From the NCBI RefSeq assembly GCF_011764505.1, contig NZ_AP022839.1:3633001-3697000 (forward strand): a stretch of 64,000 nucleotides of DNA, given 5' to 3'. Shown here in pieces: positions 27,417-37,647 of the stretch (the stretch's first letter is position 1; each line of letters opens with the position of its first letter). The DNA is from Legionella antarctica. Lineage in GTDB: Bacteria > Pseudomonadota > Gammaproteobacteria > Legionellales > Legionellaceae. The translations under genes and the position numbers were made by a program. The notes below the pieces were generated by a model, which saw only the letters and a list, made by a program, of their open reading frames with translations, did not search any database and was not told the DNA's origin.

Positions 27417-30400
27417 TGCTATTACTCCAAGGCTTAGGATTTCTGTTACGACCCACACTTATGATTGTTTTTACTTTGCTTTTTAAAAGTTGCTCAATAA
27501 AGTATTGCCCTAAATCACCAGTTCCACCGGTAATAAGATAAACTTTGTTTGCTAGCGATTTTTTCCTGGAAATTGCGTTTTTTTGTGGCGCGAAGGGTAC
27601 TATAGCTTCAGATAGTACCTGCTGTTCATCGACACGCAGGCGAGTTTCTCTAAATAAGTGAGGGTTTGTAACGGTATGCCACAATAACGGATTTCTTATG
27701 TCCGTTGCATCAATGATATTCAGATGCCATTCCGGTTGTTCTTTATGTATTGATTTCAATGCAGCAATTAAGGTTTGTCCAACTACTGAATCGGCATGGG
27801 TAACATAAATAAATTGCTTCTCATGCGCTTTAGATAATAGATAGTGGCTTAAACGGTAAAAACAGGATAGTTCAACTATAAGATTTTCGGTTTCTGTCTG
27901 ACAAAAATAAACAATAACCTCATGCTTGGCAATTAATGGTAACTGTTCTTCGGTTAAAATAACGGGAAGGGTTGTATTGGTCTCGGGTTTTAGCAATGAT
28001 TCAATATATTGCGGCAACTTGTTGGTAGTTGAATCTGAAGAAATCAAAAGGGTCTTTAATTTTTTAGCTGGTTTGTCAGTTGGTACAGCTGATGCGTTAA
28101 ACCAGGCGGTTTGATAAAGCATTTGCGTCCAATCTTCTCGTAAGGGGAGATTATTTTTTATTTTCAGCCAATATTCTCTACCCTGAAAAGGATAATAGGG
28201 TAACTGGACTGACGTGAATGTATTTTGATTGTATAAAATTTGCCAATTGAAATCCCAGCCCAAGAGATAAAACTGCCCGGTTGTATTCAAAAGATCGGTG
28301 AAGCCCTGTTCGGTATCCAGTATTGAGGGAATGCTGATGAACTTATGGTGCAATAGCGCAAGATCGCTTAGAACCGGTGAGGGTCCAATTTCCTGTATCA
28401 TGCCAATTTCTCGCTCTACAAGCGTTTCAACGCCAGCTAAAAACGCTACCGTTTTGAGTATATGCTGACACCAATAGGTGGCATTATATGTATCTTCCAT
28501 GGCCAATTTACCGGTCAAATTAGTGATCATTGGTATGGAGGGTGGATGGTAAATGATGGTGTTTGCTTTTAAATAAAATGCCTCAATCATTGGCTGCATC
28601 ATTGGGGAGTGAAAAGCATGTGATGTAGGCAATTTTTTTGAATGAATGTTGTGTTTGCCACAAAAAATCGCCACCAAATCAATTGACTTATCAGGACCTG
28701 ACAGCACTGTCTGCTCGGATCCATTATGTGCCGCGATAGATAAATCCGGAATATTCTTCTGTATCAAATCAACAACGTCCATTGCACTATGAATAGCAAT
28801 CATCCCTCCATTGCCCGGTAACTCTGACATCAGTTGAGCACGAGCACAAACCAACATCAATGCATCAGATAACGACATTACTCCTGCAAGAGTTGCAGCA
28901 ACGTACTCGCCAAGACTATGCCCCAAAAGTACGGTGGGTTTAATACCTAATTCCAACCACCAACGTGCCAATACATACTCAAAAACGAAAAGAGCTGGCT
29001 GAGCATATAAAGTGTCATTAATATCAATATCATCAGGAGTATCGATTAATATCGTTTTTAACGAATACGGCAGATAATTATCGGCAACCCCGCAGCAATC
29101 ATCAACAAGTTTATTGAATAACATGGAATGAGAATTTAAGTCTCTGGCCATATTATTTTTTAATGACCCCTGGCCAGTAAATAACCAGGCTAACTGGTGA
29201 CTTCCATGTTTTAATCCTCTCTGTGGGTTCTGGTGGAGTTCCCGGAGCCATTGTTCTTTATTATTCGCCACAATAAAACATCGATAAGGAAAATGATTCC
29301 GACCGGTTTGTAATTGATAACACATAGTTACAAATTCCTGAGCAGAAATTTTTTCTCCAAAATGCTTGTAATGCTGCAGGTACTCATCGAGGGCTACCTC
29401 GTCTTTAGCACTCAATGTCCATAAACAAGGATGTTCTTTTTCCGATGAGGCGGCGCACTCTTGCTTTGGCGCTGCTCCTAAAATTAAATGAGCGTTGGTC
29501 CCGCTAAAACCGAAAGAACTTATCCCCGCATAGAGCGACTCTTCGGAGGAGACATCAACTGATGTCGTTGGAACAATCATGTTGTCCTGAGTGTGAATTT
29601 TTGCATTGAACTTTTTAAAATGAAGGTGTGAAGGAATTGTTTTATAATAAAGGGATAATGTCGCTTTGATTAATCCTGCAATACCTGATGCCGCTTCAAG
29701 GTGGCCAATTCTTGTTTTCAAGGAAGTGATGTAAAGAGGCGAGTTGCGCTCTTCACCATAGACTTGACGAATCCCTTCCCATTCAATGGGATCACCTAAT
29801 GGGGTTCCTGTTCCGTGGGCCTCTATGTGACATATTGCCCCCGCAGACAAGCAAGCAGTTGTCAACGCAGTCTGCATTACTTTGATTTGTGCAGCAAGGT
29901 TTGGAGCTGTCATTCCATTACTTGCTCCATCCTGGTTTACGGCACTACCGTGGATTACCGCATAAATTTTATTTCCATCCCGTAATGCATCATCCAGACG
30001 TTTCAATACGATCATGCCACAACCTTCTCCACGAACATAGCCGTCGGCTTCTTCATCAAAAGTATGACAATGATTAGTCGGAGAAAGCATTCCACTTTTA
30101 GAAAAAATAATATTATTTTCAGGAGATAAAATCAGATTGACCCCCCCTGCAATTGCCATATCGCACTCGTACTCATGCAATGCTCTGGCTGCTTGGTGGA
30201 CTGCAACAAGCGAGGAAGAACAGGCCGTATCAATTGCCATACAAGGCCCTTCTGTGCCCAGAAAATAAGCCAGACGTCCGGCAGCAGTTGAGAAACTGGT
30301 TCCCGTTGCCTGATAAGTGCCTAACTCCTCCAATGCAGTATTTTTTTGAATCAACGTATCATAATCATGCGTACTGATTCCGAGAAATACTCCTGTGTTG

Positions 30401-32757
30401 CTATATTTTAGGCTTGAAGGAGGAATATTGGCATCTTCCAGTGCATGCCAAGATGTTTCAAGACTCAGTCGTTGCTGCGGATCAAGGTATTCCGCTTCTC
30501 GGGGTGAAATATTAAAAAAAAGAGCATCAAATTTTTTGATGTTATTTAAAAAACCACCTGCTGTTGCATAAGTTTTTCCTTCCTGTTGCTGATTTTCACT
30601 AAAATAAAGCCGATTATCCCACCGCTCCATTGGTATGGAACTAATCGCATCATTTTGGGTCATTAAGTGCTGCCAAAACTCACTTATATCGTTAACGTCT
30701 TGCTGCAATACTCCTGGAAAACGGGCATCCATTCCAACAATAGCAATTGGAGTATAAGGGATAACGGGGTGGTTTTTCTGGGCTGATTTTTCTTGATTGG
30801 TTAAACCCAAGACCAGCTCCTGTATATTTGGATATTGCCAAACAAGCCATGGTTCTAGTGTTTTTTTTGTATATTCTTCTAATTCATGAAGAAACTGAGC
30901 CTGAGCAACCGAGTCCAAATTATAGTCTAAAAAAGGACGTGTACTTTCAATTTTATTAATAGCAACAGCGCAGTGTTGCGCGATCCAGTTTTTTATCCAA
31001 TTTTCCAATGAGTTTGCTGAAATAGACGAAGTTTTAATGGCGTCAGGTTTAGCGCTCAATAAGCGGGCGATTATTTTTAACTGGTTTTCTTGATAATTTT
31101 TCTTACACATACTGCGTTGAATTTTACCACTGCTTGTCTTGGAGATGTGGCGCGGTGGGATTAGAATGATGTCGTAAGGAAAAATACCGGACTCTTCAAA
31201 AATAGCCTTTTTTATTCCTTGTAATATTTCTTCATAAACAGCAGGTTTTAAATGTTCCTCCACCTCAGCAATGATGAGTATTTTTTCTTCATTACCTAGT
31301 GCAGCAGCAAATGCAGCAGCACTATTTTTTATAAGTTGATCATGTGAATCATAAGTTATTCGCTCTATATCCTGAGGATAAATATTTCGCCCATTGATAA
31401 TAATTAAATCCTTTAGCCGTCCACAAATGATAAGATGATTTTCTTCATCAAAAACCCCCAAATCCCCTGTGCGTAAAAAAGGCCCCTCACCCGTATCACT
31501 TATATAGTTGTCAAAGATTTCTTTTGTTTTATTCTGATTCTGGTAGTAGCCAGCAGCTACAGAGTCGCCTTTCAACCAAATTTCGCCTACTTGCTTATTA
31601 GTTAATCTTTTATACGTTTCGGGACATACAATACGAACCTGATAATGAGAGTCCTTAATCATACCACAACGAACTAAATCGATTACTTCCTCACTGTTCT
31701 TGGCCAATACCAGTTTTCTTTCATGTAAGCCATTTTTAGATACCGATATAACACGCTCGGCTAAACTAGTATTAATCGAAATAGCCAATGTTGTTTCTGC
31801 CATGCCATAAGCGGGTTTCATGGTATTTGGTTTCAGGCCAAAACATGCTAATTTTTTTTCAAAATTTTCAATAGTGCTGGTTTTAACTGGTTCCGCCCCA
31901 TTAACTAAATGACACATATTGGACAAATCGAGATTGGATTGATCATTCACAAAATTTAATGCCAGCTCATAAGCAAAATTGGGAGCCATGGTGAAAGTAG
32001 CTTTATGCTCACTCATGGCTTCTAACCAGAAGCAGGGTTTTTTCAAAAAGGTTAAAGGAGCCATGAATACTACTGTATTGCCATAATACAGAGGCAGTAA
32101 AGTGCAGCCGATCAAACCCATATCATGAAAAATAGGCAACCAGGATACAGCCACCTTTAAATTTTCCTCACCCAGCACTTGTGCCATTAAACGAACATTC
32201 GCAACAATATTTTGATGTCTGACAACAACACCTTTAGGGGCTCCTGTAGATCCAGAAGTATACTGCAAAAAAGCGATATCCTCACTGTCAACTGGGGTAG
32301 GCATAAATTGTGTGGTGGTTTTTACCAGAACGTCGGTACAGATAATTTCTGCTTGTTCCGGAAAAGAAAAGTGATTCTGATCACAATGAGCTTTAATCGT
32401 ACTTTGAGTTAGAATTACATCGATTTTGGAGTCATCAAGAATACCTAATAATCGTTCAAGATGCCTTGTTTTTCTGGGAGGGTAAGCTGTAACCGCTATT
32501 TTACCTGCAAGCAAAGTAGCAAGAAAAGCAACAACGTAATCAAGCCCTGAATCAAACAGCAGTAAAATAGGGCTATCGCTTTTCGTACTCTGGATTCTAA
32601 TTGCCAAATTAGTCATCTTGTCACATAACTGCTTGTAAGTTAACTGTGCGGAAGTCTGATAATCAGCGTTAAGAAATTTCAGAGCTATTTTATCTGGTGC
32701 TTGATGAGCATTTTTAAAAATGGAATTGATTAACAGATCGCCAGGGCCGAAGTTCAT
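27355..32757 (-). CDS. 5' part of a split megasynthase: FAAL-ACP-KS-AT-KR(N-term), truncated by the IS
   Basis: 1,800 residues in order. A fatty acyl-AMP ligase (about 1-590) has the YTSGSTGAPKG ATP motif near 169 and lacks the CoA step of acyl-CoA ligases. An ACP has its phosphopantetheine serine in YNLDSVAQAQF near 613. A ketosynthase (about 700-1120) has the active Cys in DTACSSSLVAVH near 847, then HGTGT near 981 and GHLEAASG near 1017. An acyltransferase has GHSLGEYVAA near 1279. Last is a KR beginning with YLITGGTGDLGQYF near 1745. The KR is cut at WSNS, after which about 20 residues come from the IS. The enzyme should load a fatty acid as its adenylate, extend it once with malonyl units and reduce it. 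It may still be expressed, but its product would be stranded on the ACP. Confidence 0.88.
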   Translation of the reverse strand: MNFGPGDLLINSIFKNAHQAPDKIALKFLNADYQTSAQLTYKQLCDKMTNLAIRIQSTKSDSPILLLFDSGLDYVVAFLATLLAGKIAVTAYPPRKTRHLERLLGILDDSKIDVILTQSTIKAHCDQNHFSFPEQAEIICTDVLVKTTTQFMPTPVDSEDIAFLQYTSGSTGAPKGVVVRHQNIVANVRLMAQVLGEENLKVAVSWLPIFHDMGLIGCTLLPLYYGNTVVFMAPLTFLKKPCFWLEAMSEHKATFTMAPNFAYELALNFVNDQSNLDLSNMCHLVNGAEPVKTSTIENFEKKLACFGLKPNTMKPAYGMAETTLAISINTSLAERVISVSKNGLHERKLVLAKNSEEVIDLVRCGMIKDSHYQVRIVCPETYKRLTNKQVGEIWLKGDSVAAGYYQNQNKTKEIFDNYISDTGEGPFLRTGDLGVFDEENHLIICGRLKDLIIINGRNIYPQDIERITYDSHDQLIKNSAAAFAAALGNEEKILIIAEVEEHLKPAVYEEILQGIKKAIFEESGIFPYDIILIPPRHISKTSSGKIQRSMCKKNYQENQLKIIARLLSAKPDAIKTSSISANSLENWIKNWIAQHCAVAINKIESTRPFLDYNLDSVAQAQFLHELEEYTKKTLEPWLVWQYPNIQELVLGLTNQEKSAQKNHPVIPYTPIAIVGMDARFPGVLQQDVNDISEFWQHLMTQNDAISSIPMERWDNRLYFSENQQQEGKTYATAGGFLNNIKKFDALFFNISPREAEYLDPQQRLSLETSWHALEDANIPPSSLKYSNTGVFLGISTHDYDTLIQKNTALEELGTYQATGTSFSTAAGRLAYFLGTEGPCMAIDTACSSSLVAVHQAARALHEYECDMAIAGGVNLILSPENNIIFSKSGMLSPTNHCHTFDEEADGYVRGEGCGMIVLKRLDDALRDGNKIYAVIHGSAVNQDGASNGMTAPNLAAQIKVMQTALTTACLSAGAICHIEAHGTGTPLGDPIEWEGIRQVYGEERNSPLYITSLKTRIGHLEAASGIAGLIKATLSLYYKTIPSHLHFKKFNAKIHTQDNMIVPTTSVDVSSEESLYAGISSFGFSGTNAHLILGAAPKQECAASSEKEHPCLWTLSAKDEVALDEYLQHYKHFGEKISAQEFVTMCYQLQTGRNHFPYRCFIVANNKEQWLRELHQNPQRGLKHGSHQLAWLFTGQGSLKNNMARDLNSHSMLFNKLVDDCCGVADNYLPYSLKTILIDTPDDIDINDTLYAQPALFVFEYVLARWWLELGIKPTVLLGHSLGEYVAATLAGVMSLSDALMLVCARAQLMSELPGNGGMIAIHSAMDVVDLIQKNIPDLSIAAHNGSEQTVLSGPDKSIDLVAIFCGKHNIHSKKLPTSHAFHSPMMQPMIEAFYLKANTIIYHPPSIPMITNLTGKLAMEDTYNATYWCQHILKTVAFLAGVETLVEREIGMIQEIGPSPVLSDLALLHHKFISIPSILDTEQGFTDLLNTTGQFYLLGWDFNWQILYNQNTFTSVQLPYYPFQGREYWLKIKNNLPLREDWTQMLYQTAWFNASAVPTDKPAKKLKTLLISSDSTTNKLPQYIESLLKPETNTTLPVILTEEQLPLIAKHEVIVYFCQTETENLIVELSCFYRLSHYLLSKAHEKQFIYVTHADSVVGQTLIAALKSIHKEQPEWHLNIIDATDIRNPLLWHTVTNPHLFRETRLRVDEQQVLSEAIVPFAPQKNAISRKKSLANKVYLITGGTGDLGQYFIEQLLKSKVKTIISVGRNRNPKPWSNSSSSRNLLNSAPVLHPNYFIS
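27417..27429. repeat. 13-bp target-site duplication, right copy
   Basis: Exact copy of 25528-25540; within the PKS frame it encodes the WSNS part of the KR domain. Confidence 0.85.
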
Positions 32758-33141
32758 TTCTACCTCTCGTCAAACGTTCTAATGAAAAATAGTTCACATC
32801 CCTGAAACATATACTTACAACTCTTTTAAAATTAGACCACTACTGAGAGTATATCAATTGGTTAGTTGTGCTTCTCTTCATATGAATTGGAATACAAAAA
32901 AAATAATTCATATAAATCAAAGTGGTAACAATAATAATGGCCTCAAAGAACCCGCAAATAAAATTAAAAGATTTATCGAAAAAATTACCCGTCTCCTCAC
33001 TAAACTAGGCGTGTCATCAATTAAATGGATTGCCCTGGCACTCGCACCATTACTTTTCTGTTTTAACTTTAACCTTAAATATTGACCAAAACTTTATAAC
33101 TATAACTTACAGAAATCCGTTTAAAATTTAGTGTTTCTGGA
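32758..33141. other. Region upstream of the megasynthase
   Basis: AT-rich region that should hold the megasynthase promoter and leader. An open frame at 32858-33085 on the + strand ends in a hydrophobic stretch (WIALALAPLLFCFNF). It has no clear ribosome-binding site and a non-ATG start, so I do not call it a gene. Confidence 0.35.
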
Positions 33142-33750
33142 TTAAAAACATCGATAAAAAGGATGGTCCGCTAATGCCAGAATTTCTTTATCGCCACGAC
33201 TGTCTCCATAAGCATAAATCTCAGTATTGTGGTTAATCCAGGGTTGTACCTTTTTTGCTTTTTCCAAACCATAACAACTGGCTCCAGATAGATGCCCTGT
33301 AAACTGATTGTTAGTTCCCACCTCAAGTACGGTGCATACCACTGCGTCAAAACCATAAAATTCCGCCCAGGATTTGATATAAATATCGTAAGCAGCGGTA
33401 GCCAAGATACAGTAATGACCGTCTTCTTGATGTTTTTTCAATTTATTAATTGCTTCACTCTTGAGCAGAGGAGGTATTTGAGTGCAGGCAAACATATCAC
33501 CCCAAGAAAGTATTGTCTCTCTGGGTTTATTTTTAAAAAAGAGCCAGCAAATAAAGATGTTCAAGTTATCTATAGATATTAATCTGCAGGAAAAAAAAAC
33601 TAAGACAGGGAATAAAAATGGCATTAGAAGTATAAATTGCCAGGGAAAAACAAATCGCAAAAAAGGTAACGTGGTCGATTTATTTGTGAAAGTCCCATCA
33701 AAATCAAAAATGGCAACTGTATCAATTTTATCCTGATTTTTTAAGCTCAT
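33142..33750 (-). CDS. HAD-superfamily IB phosphatase-like hydrolase
   Basis: A 202-residue protein with the HAD motif I VAIFDFDGTFTNKST (nucleophile and acid/base aspartates), motif II ILATAAYD (a divergent form of the usual S/T motif), a lysine in the GLEKAKKV segment, and motif IV AYGDSRGDKEIL. The hydrophobic cap region (FPWQFILLMPFLFPVLVFF) fits subfamily IB proteins related to phosphoserine phosphatase and PgpC, which often act at the membrane. ATG 33750 is preferred to the TTG one codon earlier. It follows the phosphotransferase gene by 13 bases and probably shares its mRNA. The substrate is unknown. Confidence 0.82.
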   Translation of the reverse strand: MSLKNQDKIDTVAIFDFDGTFTNKSTTLPFLRFVFPWQFILLMPFLFPVLVFFSCRLISIDNLNIFICWLFFKNKPRETILSWGDMFACTQIPPLLKSEAINKLKKHQEDGHYCILATAAYDIYIKSWAEFYGFDAVVCTVLEVGTNNQFTGHLSGASCYGLEKAKKVQPWINHNTEIYAYGDSRGDKEILALADHPFYRCF

Positions 33751-33763
33751 CAATAATCTCCAC

Positions 33764-34786
33764 TTATTCCCTAGTAGCTAAAAAATCCAGATCTCTTTTA
33801 CTGATAAGTAAATTCAGATAACCCAAGGCTATTTTTGCATGATAAGCATAATGCGGTACTCTCATTGGATGTTGCATCCCTTTTGATAGACAAAAATAAA
33901 ACCAAAAACACCATTTCAAAATGACAATATTCATTGCATGATGCAACTCTTCCGGGGCAATATAATATGGACCTTGAAAAGCAATTACTTTATCTGGATT
34001 TATCCTAAAGTTCCCCGCACTCTCCTCGATACACCATGCTAATAGGGTATCAAGATAATCTGCGCGGTGGTCAAAATCACAGGCAGCCTCCCAATCAATA
34101 ACCCAAAAATCCTTATTTTCATTCCAAAGTACGTTTTTAGGCTTCAAATCATTATGACAAACTGAATCCAAAGACAGCGCATCTATCGATTGCACCAAAT
34201 CGTGTTTATTATCCAGGATGAAACGGGATATTTTTTTTAATTTTTCAAAAAAAGTAAGATATTTGAGAGCCCAATCCAATTTTGCCCAGTGGGGATTTTC
34301 CACAAGCATGTGCGCCACCTGGATGTAATGAGCATTTTTTTGTTTGGAGAAATCCCGGTCGTAGCTTATGGTTCCATGATGCATTTGAAACAGCTTATGA
34401 CTAATTCGGTCAATCATTTCATTATCAATTGCCAGATTTTCTACAACAGCGCCATTAACGAAAGGAAAAAGCATGTAAGCGAAATTATTATTTTCCAAGA
34501 AAACACCTGATTTTCCTTCTATTGCAGGAACTACATTTCCAAATCGTTGTTGCTCTCTACAAATACCTTCAACAAAAGATAACGATGTTTTTATCTCATT
34601 TTGAGTGGCTTTATATACTCGCTCGTACTCACTCAACTCTATTTTTTTAAGCAGGTAAGCGCTTGTTGTTGACTGAACTTGATAAGCTTGATTAACATCG
34701 CCCCCGGCCATATAGGTTATCTTCTTGGGAAGAAGCACAAGGGAGTAGTTTTCTTCAATTAAAATCAGCTCGTCTCTTGTTAACAT
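33764..34786 (-). CDS. APH/choline-kinase-fold phosphotransferase
   Basis: A 340-residue kinase-fold protein. The catalytic loop VCHNDLKPKNVLW (the usual HxDxxxxN) and the metal-binding motif FWVIDWEAAC identify the aminoglycoside-phosphotransferase, choline-kinase and homoserine-kinase superfamily. The N-terminal lobe (GGDVNQAYQVQS, then AYLLKKI with the ATP lysine) is like the HomK/YihE-type enzymes. I chose ATG 34786; GTG 34795 is an alternative. It is paired with the HAD phosphatase gene downstream. The likely role is small-molecule phosphorylation, not resistance, but this is inference. Confidence 0.82.
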   Translation of the reverse strand: MLTRDELILIEENYSLVLLPKKITYMAGGDVNQAYQVQSTTSAYLLKKIELSEYERVYKATQNEIKTSLSFVEGICREQQRFGNVVPAIEGKSGVFLENNNFAYMLFPFVNGAVVENLAIDNEMIDRISHKLFQMHHGTISYDRDFSKQKNAHYIQVAHMLVENPHWAKLDWALKYLTFFEKLKKISRFILDNKHDLVQSIDALSLDSVCHNDLKPKNVLWNENKDFWVIDWEAACDFDHRADYLDTLLAWCIEESAGNFRINPDKVIAFQGPYYIAPEELHHAMNIVILKWCFWFYFCLSKGMQHPMRVPHYAYHAKIALGYLNLLISKRDLDFLATRE

Positions 34787-35050
34787 AATATTCACTACGT
34801 TTAACGGAACGTATCTAATTATGGTTTACAATTGATCAATTATCAAAGAATAACCAGCTATATACCTTATAGCTCAAGAAGTTTACTGAACAGTATTTAG
34901 AAAAGAGGAATAAGCCCCTAACCGAAACCACAAGAAGAACTAGTCAACCTGGAACGGTCACCTGATTGTTTTGAAATAACGACGATTGGATGCACCTGCA
35001 ATTAAGGCTCCAGCAAATCAAATTACATTCTGTCAAGGTCTAATGATTAA

Positions 35051-36466
35051 TTAAAATGGCAAGTCAAGATAAGGGTTAATTCTCGTAATTAACTCACGAA
35101 ACAACAATTTAATTTGTTGTAAATCGCCCTCCGTATTCGCCTCAAAACGCAGGGTTAACCAAGGGCCTGTATTTGAAGGTCTGATTAGGCCCCAAGACGT
35201 AGCAAAATTCACCCTTAACCCATCAATACAGATGATCGTTCCTCCAAGGAATTGTGGTGCCTGCTCTAACAATTGCCTCATAAAAGCTTCTTTCTTATGC
35301 TCAGAAATGGGAATTTTTAATTCACTGGTATTAATGGAGTTTGGAAATTGTTTGAAGTATGTGTGGGCATCATTCACTTGTTTAGATAACATTTCCAAGG
35401 TACGGGCTGCGGCATAAATACCGTCATTATAACCAAGCCAGCGATCTTTAAAATAAAAATGGCCACAATATTCACCACCAAGAAGAGCCTGATGTTCTGA
35501 CATGCTAGACATAATGTTGGCCATTCCTGTTTTAGTCATTACTGGAATACCTTCACGAGCTAAAATGTAGTCGTTTAAATGCTGTGTGCATTTGACATCG
35601 AATACAATCCTTGGATTGTTTTTTTGGGTAAGTACTGCATGAGAAAAAGCAAGAAGCAGGCGATCGGAAGGAATAATACAACCTTTATTGTCAACAACGC
35701 CTAATCTATCTCCGTCACCATCAAATGCTACACCAAGGTCAGCCTTATGCTCCTGAACGTGGCAACATAAATCGTGCAAATTTTCTTCAACCGCAGGATC
35801 AGGATTATGGTTGGTAAAGGTTTCTTGAACATCACAATATAAAGGGATAACCTCACACCCTAATGCTGTTAATAATGGAGGTACCACAGTACCAGCAACA
35901 GCATTACCACAGTCGACAACAACACGCAGTTTTAGTGACAGCGAAAGATCGGTTTTAATAGCCTGAATATATTGAGTAACCATCTGCTCCGATGGATAAT
36001 GAATGTGAACCTCATCATTTTTTTCAGTAATTCTGAGTTGATTTTGAATAATTCGATAGTGCAATGATCTCAGAAGCGCACCATGATAATTTTTTCCTGC
36101 AAGATTTATCTTTAATCCATTGTAGTTAATGGGATTATGGCTGGCTGTTACCATCAAACTTGATGGACAATGAAGAAAACGCATGGCAAAATGAAGGACC
36201 GGTGTAGGTAAACAACCAATATCAATGACGTCAATTCCGCTGAGTAATAGGCCTTGAGCCAAGGCTTTCGTAAAGGCTTTGCTACTTCCACGACTGTCTC
36301 GGCAAATCAGGATCATTTTTATGGTTTCTGTGTCTTGCAGCTCATTTCCAATAGCAACGCCAAGGGTGTAATAAGTGTCTCTGTTCAGCTCCGCGCCAAT
36401 CAAACCGCGGACATCGTATTCGTTAAATAATGCCAAAACAGCTTTTGCCAAGCTTAACTTACTCAT
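35051..36466 (-). CDS. Phosphomannomutase/phosphoglucomutase (ManB/AlgC family)
   Basis: A 471-residue alpha-D-phosphohexomutase that interconverts 1- and 6-phosphosugars for LPS and exopolysaccharide precursors. The phosphoserine loop TASHNPINYNGLK, the metal loop VAFDGDGDRLGVVD, the sugar-specificity loop GGEYCGHFYF and the C-terminal phosphate-binding loop RPSNTGPWLTLRFEANT are all intact. ATG 36466 is preceded by AGGAGAA and gives the usual N-terminus before FNEYDVRG. A small unknown gene lies 24 bases upstream on the same strand, so the two are probably an operon. Confidence 0.93.
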   Translation of the reverse strand: MSKLSLAKAVLALFNEYDVRGLIGAELNRDTYYTLGVAIGNELQDTETIKMILICRDSRGSSKAFTKALAQGLLLSGIDVIDIGCLPTPVLHFAMRFLHCPSSLMVTASHNPINYNGLKINLAGKNYHGALLRSLHYRIIQNQLRITEKNDEVHIHYPSEQMVTQYIQAIKTDLSLSLKLRVVVDCGNAVAGTVVPPLLTALGCEVIPLYCDVQETFTNHNPDPAVEENLHDLCCHVQEHKADLGVAFDGDGDRLGVVDNKGCIIPSDRLLLAFSHAVLTQKNNPRIVFDVKCTQHLNDYILAREGIPVMTKTGMANIMSSMSEHQALLGGEYCGHFYFKDRWLGYNDGIYAAARTLEMLSKQVNDAHTYFKQFPNSINTSELKIPISEHKKEAFMRQLLEQAPQFLGGTIICIDGLRVNFATSWGLIRPSNTGPWLTLRFEANTEGDLQQIKLLFRELITRINPYLDLPF

Positions 36467-36490
36467 ATTCTTCTCCTGACAAAGCAATAA

Positions 36491-36826
36491 CTAAGTCACG
36501 GCTTTTTGTTCCGGATTTGCAATTATTTGATTCGGCCTTACAGTTAGGGTGCCAGGTACCTCAATAACTCTTGGTTTCTGCTGGCCGGGGGCTTTATGCC
36601 CAAACTGGGGTTGAATTTTAGGATAGATTACATCGTGGCAGAACTGGAAGGTTGTATTAAAACTACAACGCAAAATGACATATTGTCTAACAATGTGTTG
36701 AATCCTTTTTTCTAAAGTGAGCTCTTTTTCAGCCAATAAATTATCAACAGTGTGCTGAGAAGATAATTCGGTATTATTACTTAAAATACGGATTAATGTT
36801 CCTGTTGTATCAACAGAAGATTTCAT
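36491..36826 (-). CDS. Small hypothetical protein ahead of the phosphohexomutase
   Basis: The 111-residue product has an N-terminal helical region (LLAEKELTLEKRIQHIVRQY) and a proline-rich tail (APGQQKPRVIEVPGTLTVRP). It has no signal peptide, membrane helix or known motif. ATG 36826 is preceded by GAGAGGAGC, a strong ribosome-binding site, which supports a real gene. It lies 24 bases before the hexomutase. I do not recognise a family. Confidence 0.68.
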   Translation of the reverse strand: MKSSVDTTGTLIRILSNNTELSSQHTVDNLLAEKELTLEKRIQHIVRQYVILRCSFNTTFQFCHDVIYPKIQPQFGHKAPGQQKPRVIEVPGTLTVRPNQIIANPEQKAVT

Positions 36827-37245
36827 TGGAGCTCCTCTCTTACAGACTAAAGACCGCTTCCCTTATCTTTCCATTGATAAAAAAATCAGCGGACCTTTGC
36901 CGAGGGGCCCACTTCACGTCTCCTTCCTTGGAAAAATCAATATAAACACCTCAATATAATACTGTAGCAATTGATTTATTAAAAATCAAGTTGATCTATT
37001 TGGTCACAACTGCCGTTCTTTTTCTGTAAAAGTTAACTATTAAACAGTTTACGATATGATCCATATTCTACAAAATACACACCCATCTGTTCCAGTGTGT
37101 AATGGGCAAGCAAGTGTTCGGCACAGTTATTTTTAAAATTTTTGTAGCATACATTTCCAATCATGGTGTAAAATTAAAACACAGTCAAAATGGACGAACT
37201 TCCATTAAGCCTTGTCCATTCACAATGCAAATTTAGGAAAAAATA
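36827..37245. other. Divergent regulatory region upstream of panD
   Basis: 419 bases between divergent genes. AT-rich near panD, with no convincing frame. Promoters for both directions are expected but no matching -35/-10 pair is clear enough to name. Confidence 0.35.
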
Positions 37246-37647
37246 ATGGCTTATAGAAAAATGCTTAAATCAAAAATTCATCGTGGCTGTGTCACTCAAG
37301 CTGATTTGGAGTATGAAGGAAGTATCACCATTTCTCCCGAGCTTCTTAAAGCCGCTAATATACTGCCTTACGAAGCAGTGAATGTTTGGAATGTCACTGC
37401 AGGTACCCGATTTGAGACCTATACCATTACTGGAGAAAAGGGCTCCACTGATATCTGCGTTAATGGAGCTGCTGCCCATTTAGTTACCCCGGGAGATCTG
37501 ATAATTATCGCATCCTTTACGCAAGTATTAGAAGAAGAGTGTACTACTTTAATTCCTACTGTAGTTTTTGTGGATCAATTTAATCGTTTAAAAGAAATTA
37601 GGCCTGAGCGCGTTGGCAGTAAACATAACATGACTTCTACGGTTTAA
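37246..37647 (+). CDS. panD: Aspartate 1-decarboxylase PanD
   Basis: Makes beta-alanine from aspartate for pantothenate and coenzyme A. The 133-residue pro-enzyme has the self-cleavage site G25-S26 in YEGSITIS, which yields the pyruvoyl cofactor. Further conserved segments are the N-terminal KSKIHRGCVTQADLEY and the VNGAAAHLV catalytic part. ATG 37246 gives the typical start. No panC or panB gene is next to it in the window. Confidence 0.96.
   Translation: MAYRKMLKSKIHRGCVTQADLEYEGSITISPELLKAANILPYEAVNVWNVTAGTRFETYTITGEKGSTDICVNGAAAHLVTPGDLIIIASFTQVLEEECTTLIPTVVFVDQFNRLKEIRPERVGSKHNMTSTV

Noticed and set aside
32858..33085. Small open frame with a hydrophobic end upstream of the megasynthase
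   Set aside because: Non-ATG start, no ribosome-binding site, no recognisable family, and it lies in the presumed promoter region.
36827..37245. tRNA or small RNA gene upstream of panD
   Set aside because: No cloverleaf, promoter-terminator pair or conserved structure could be recognised.
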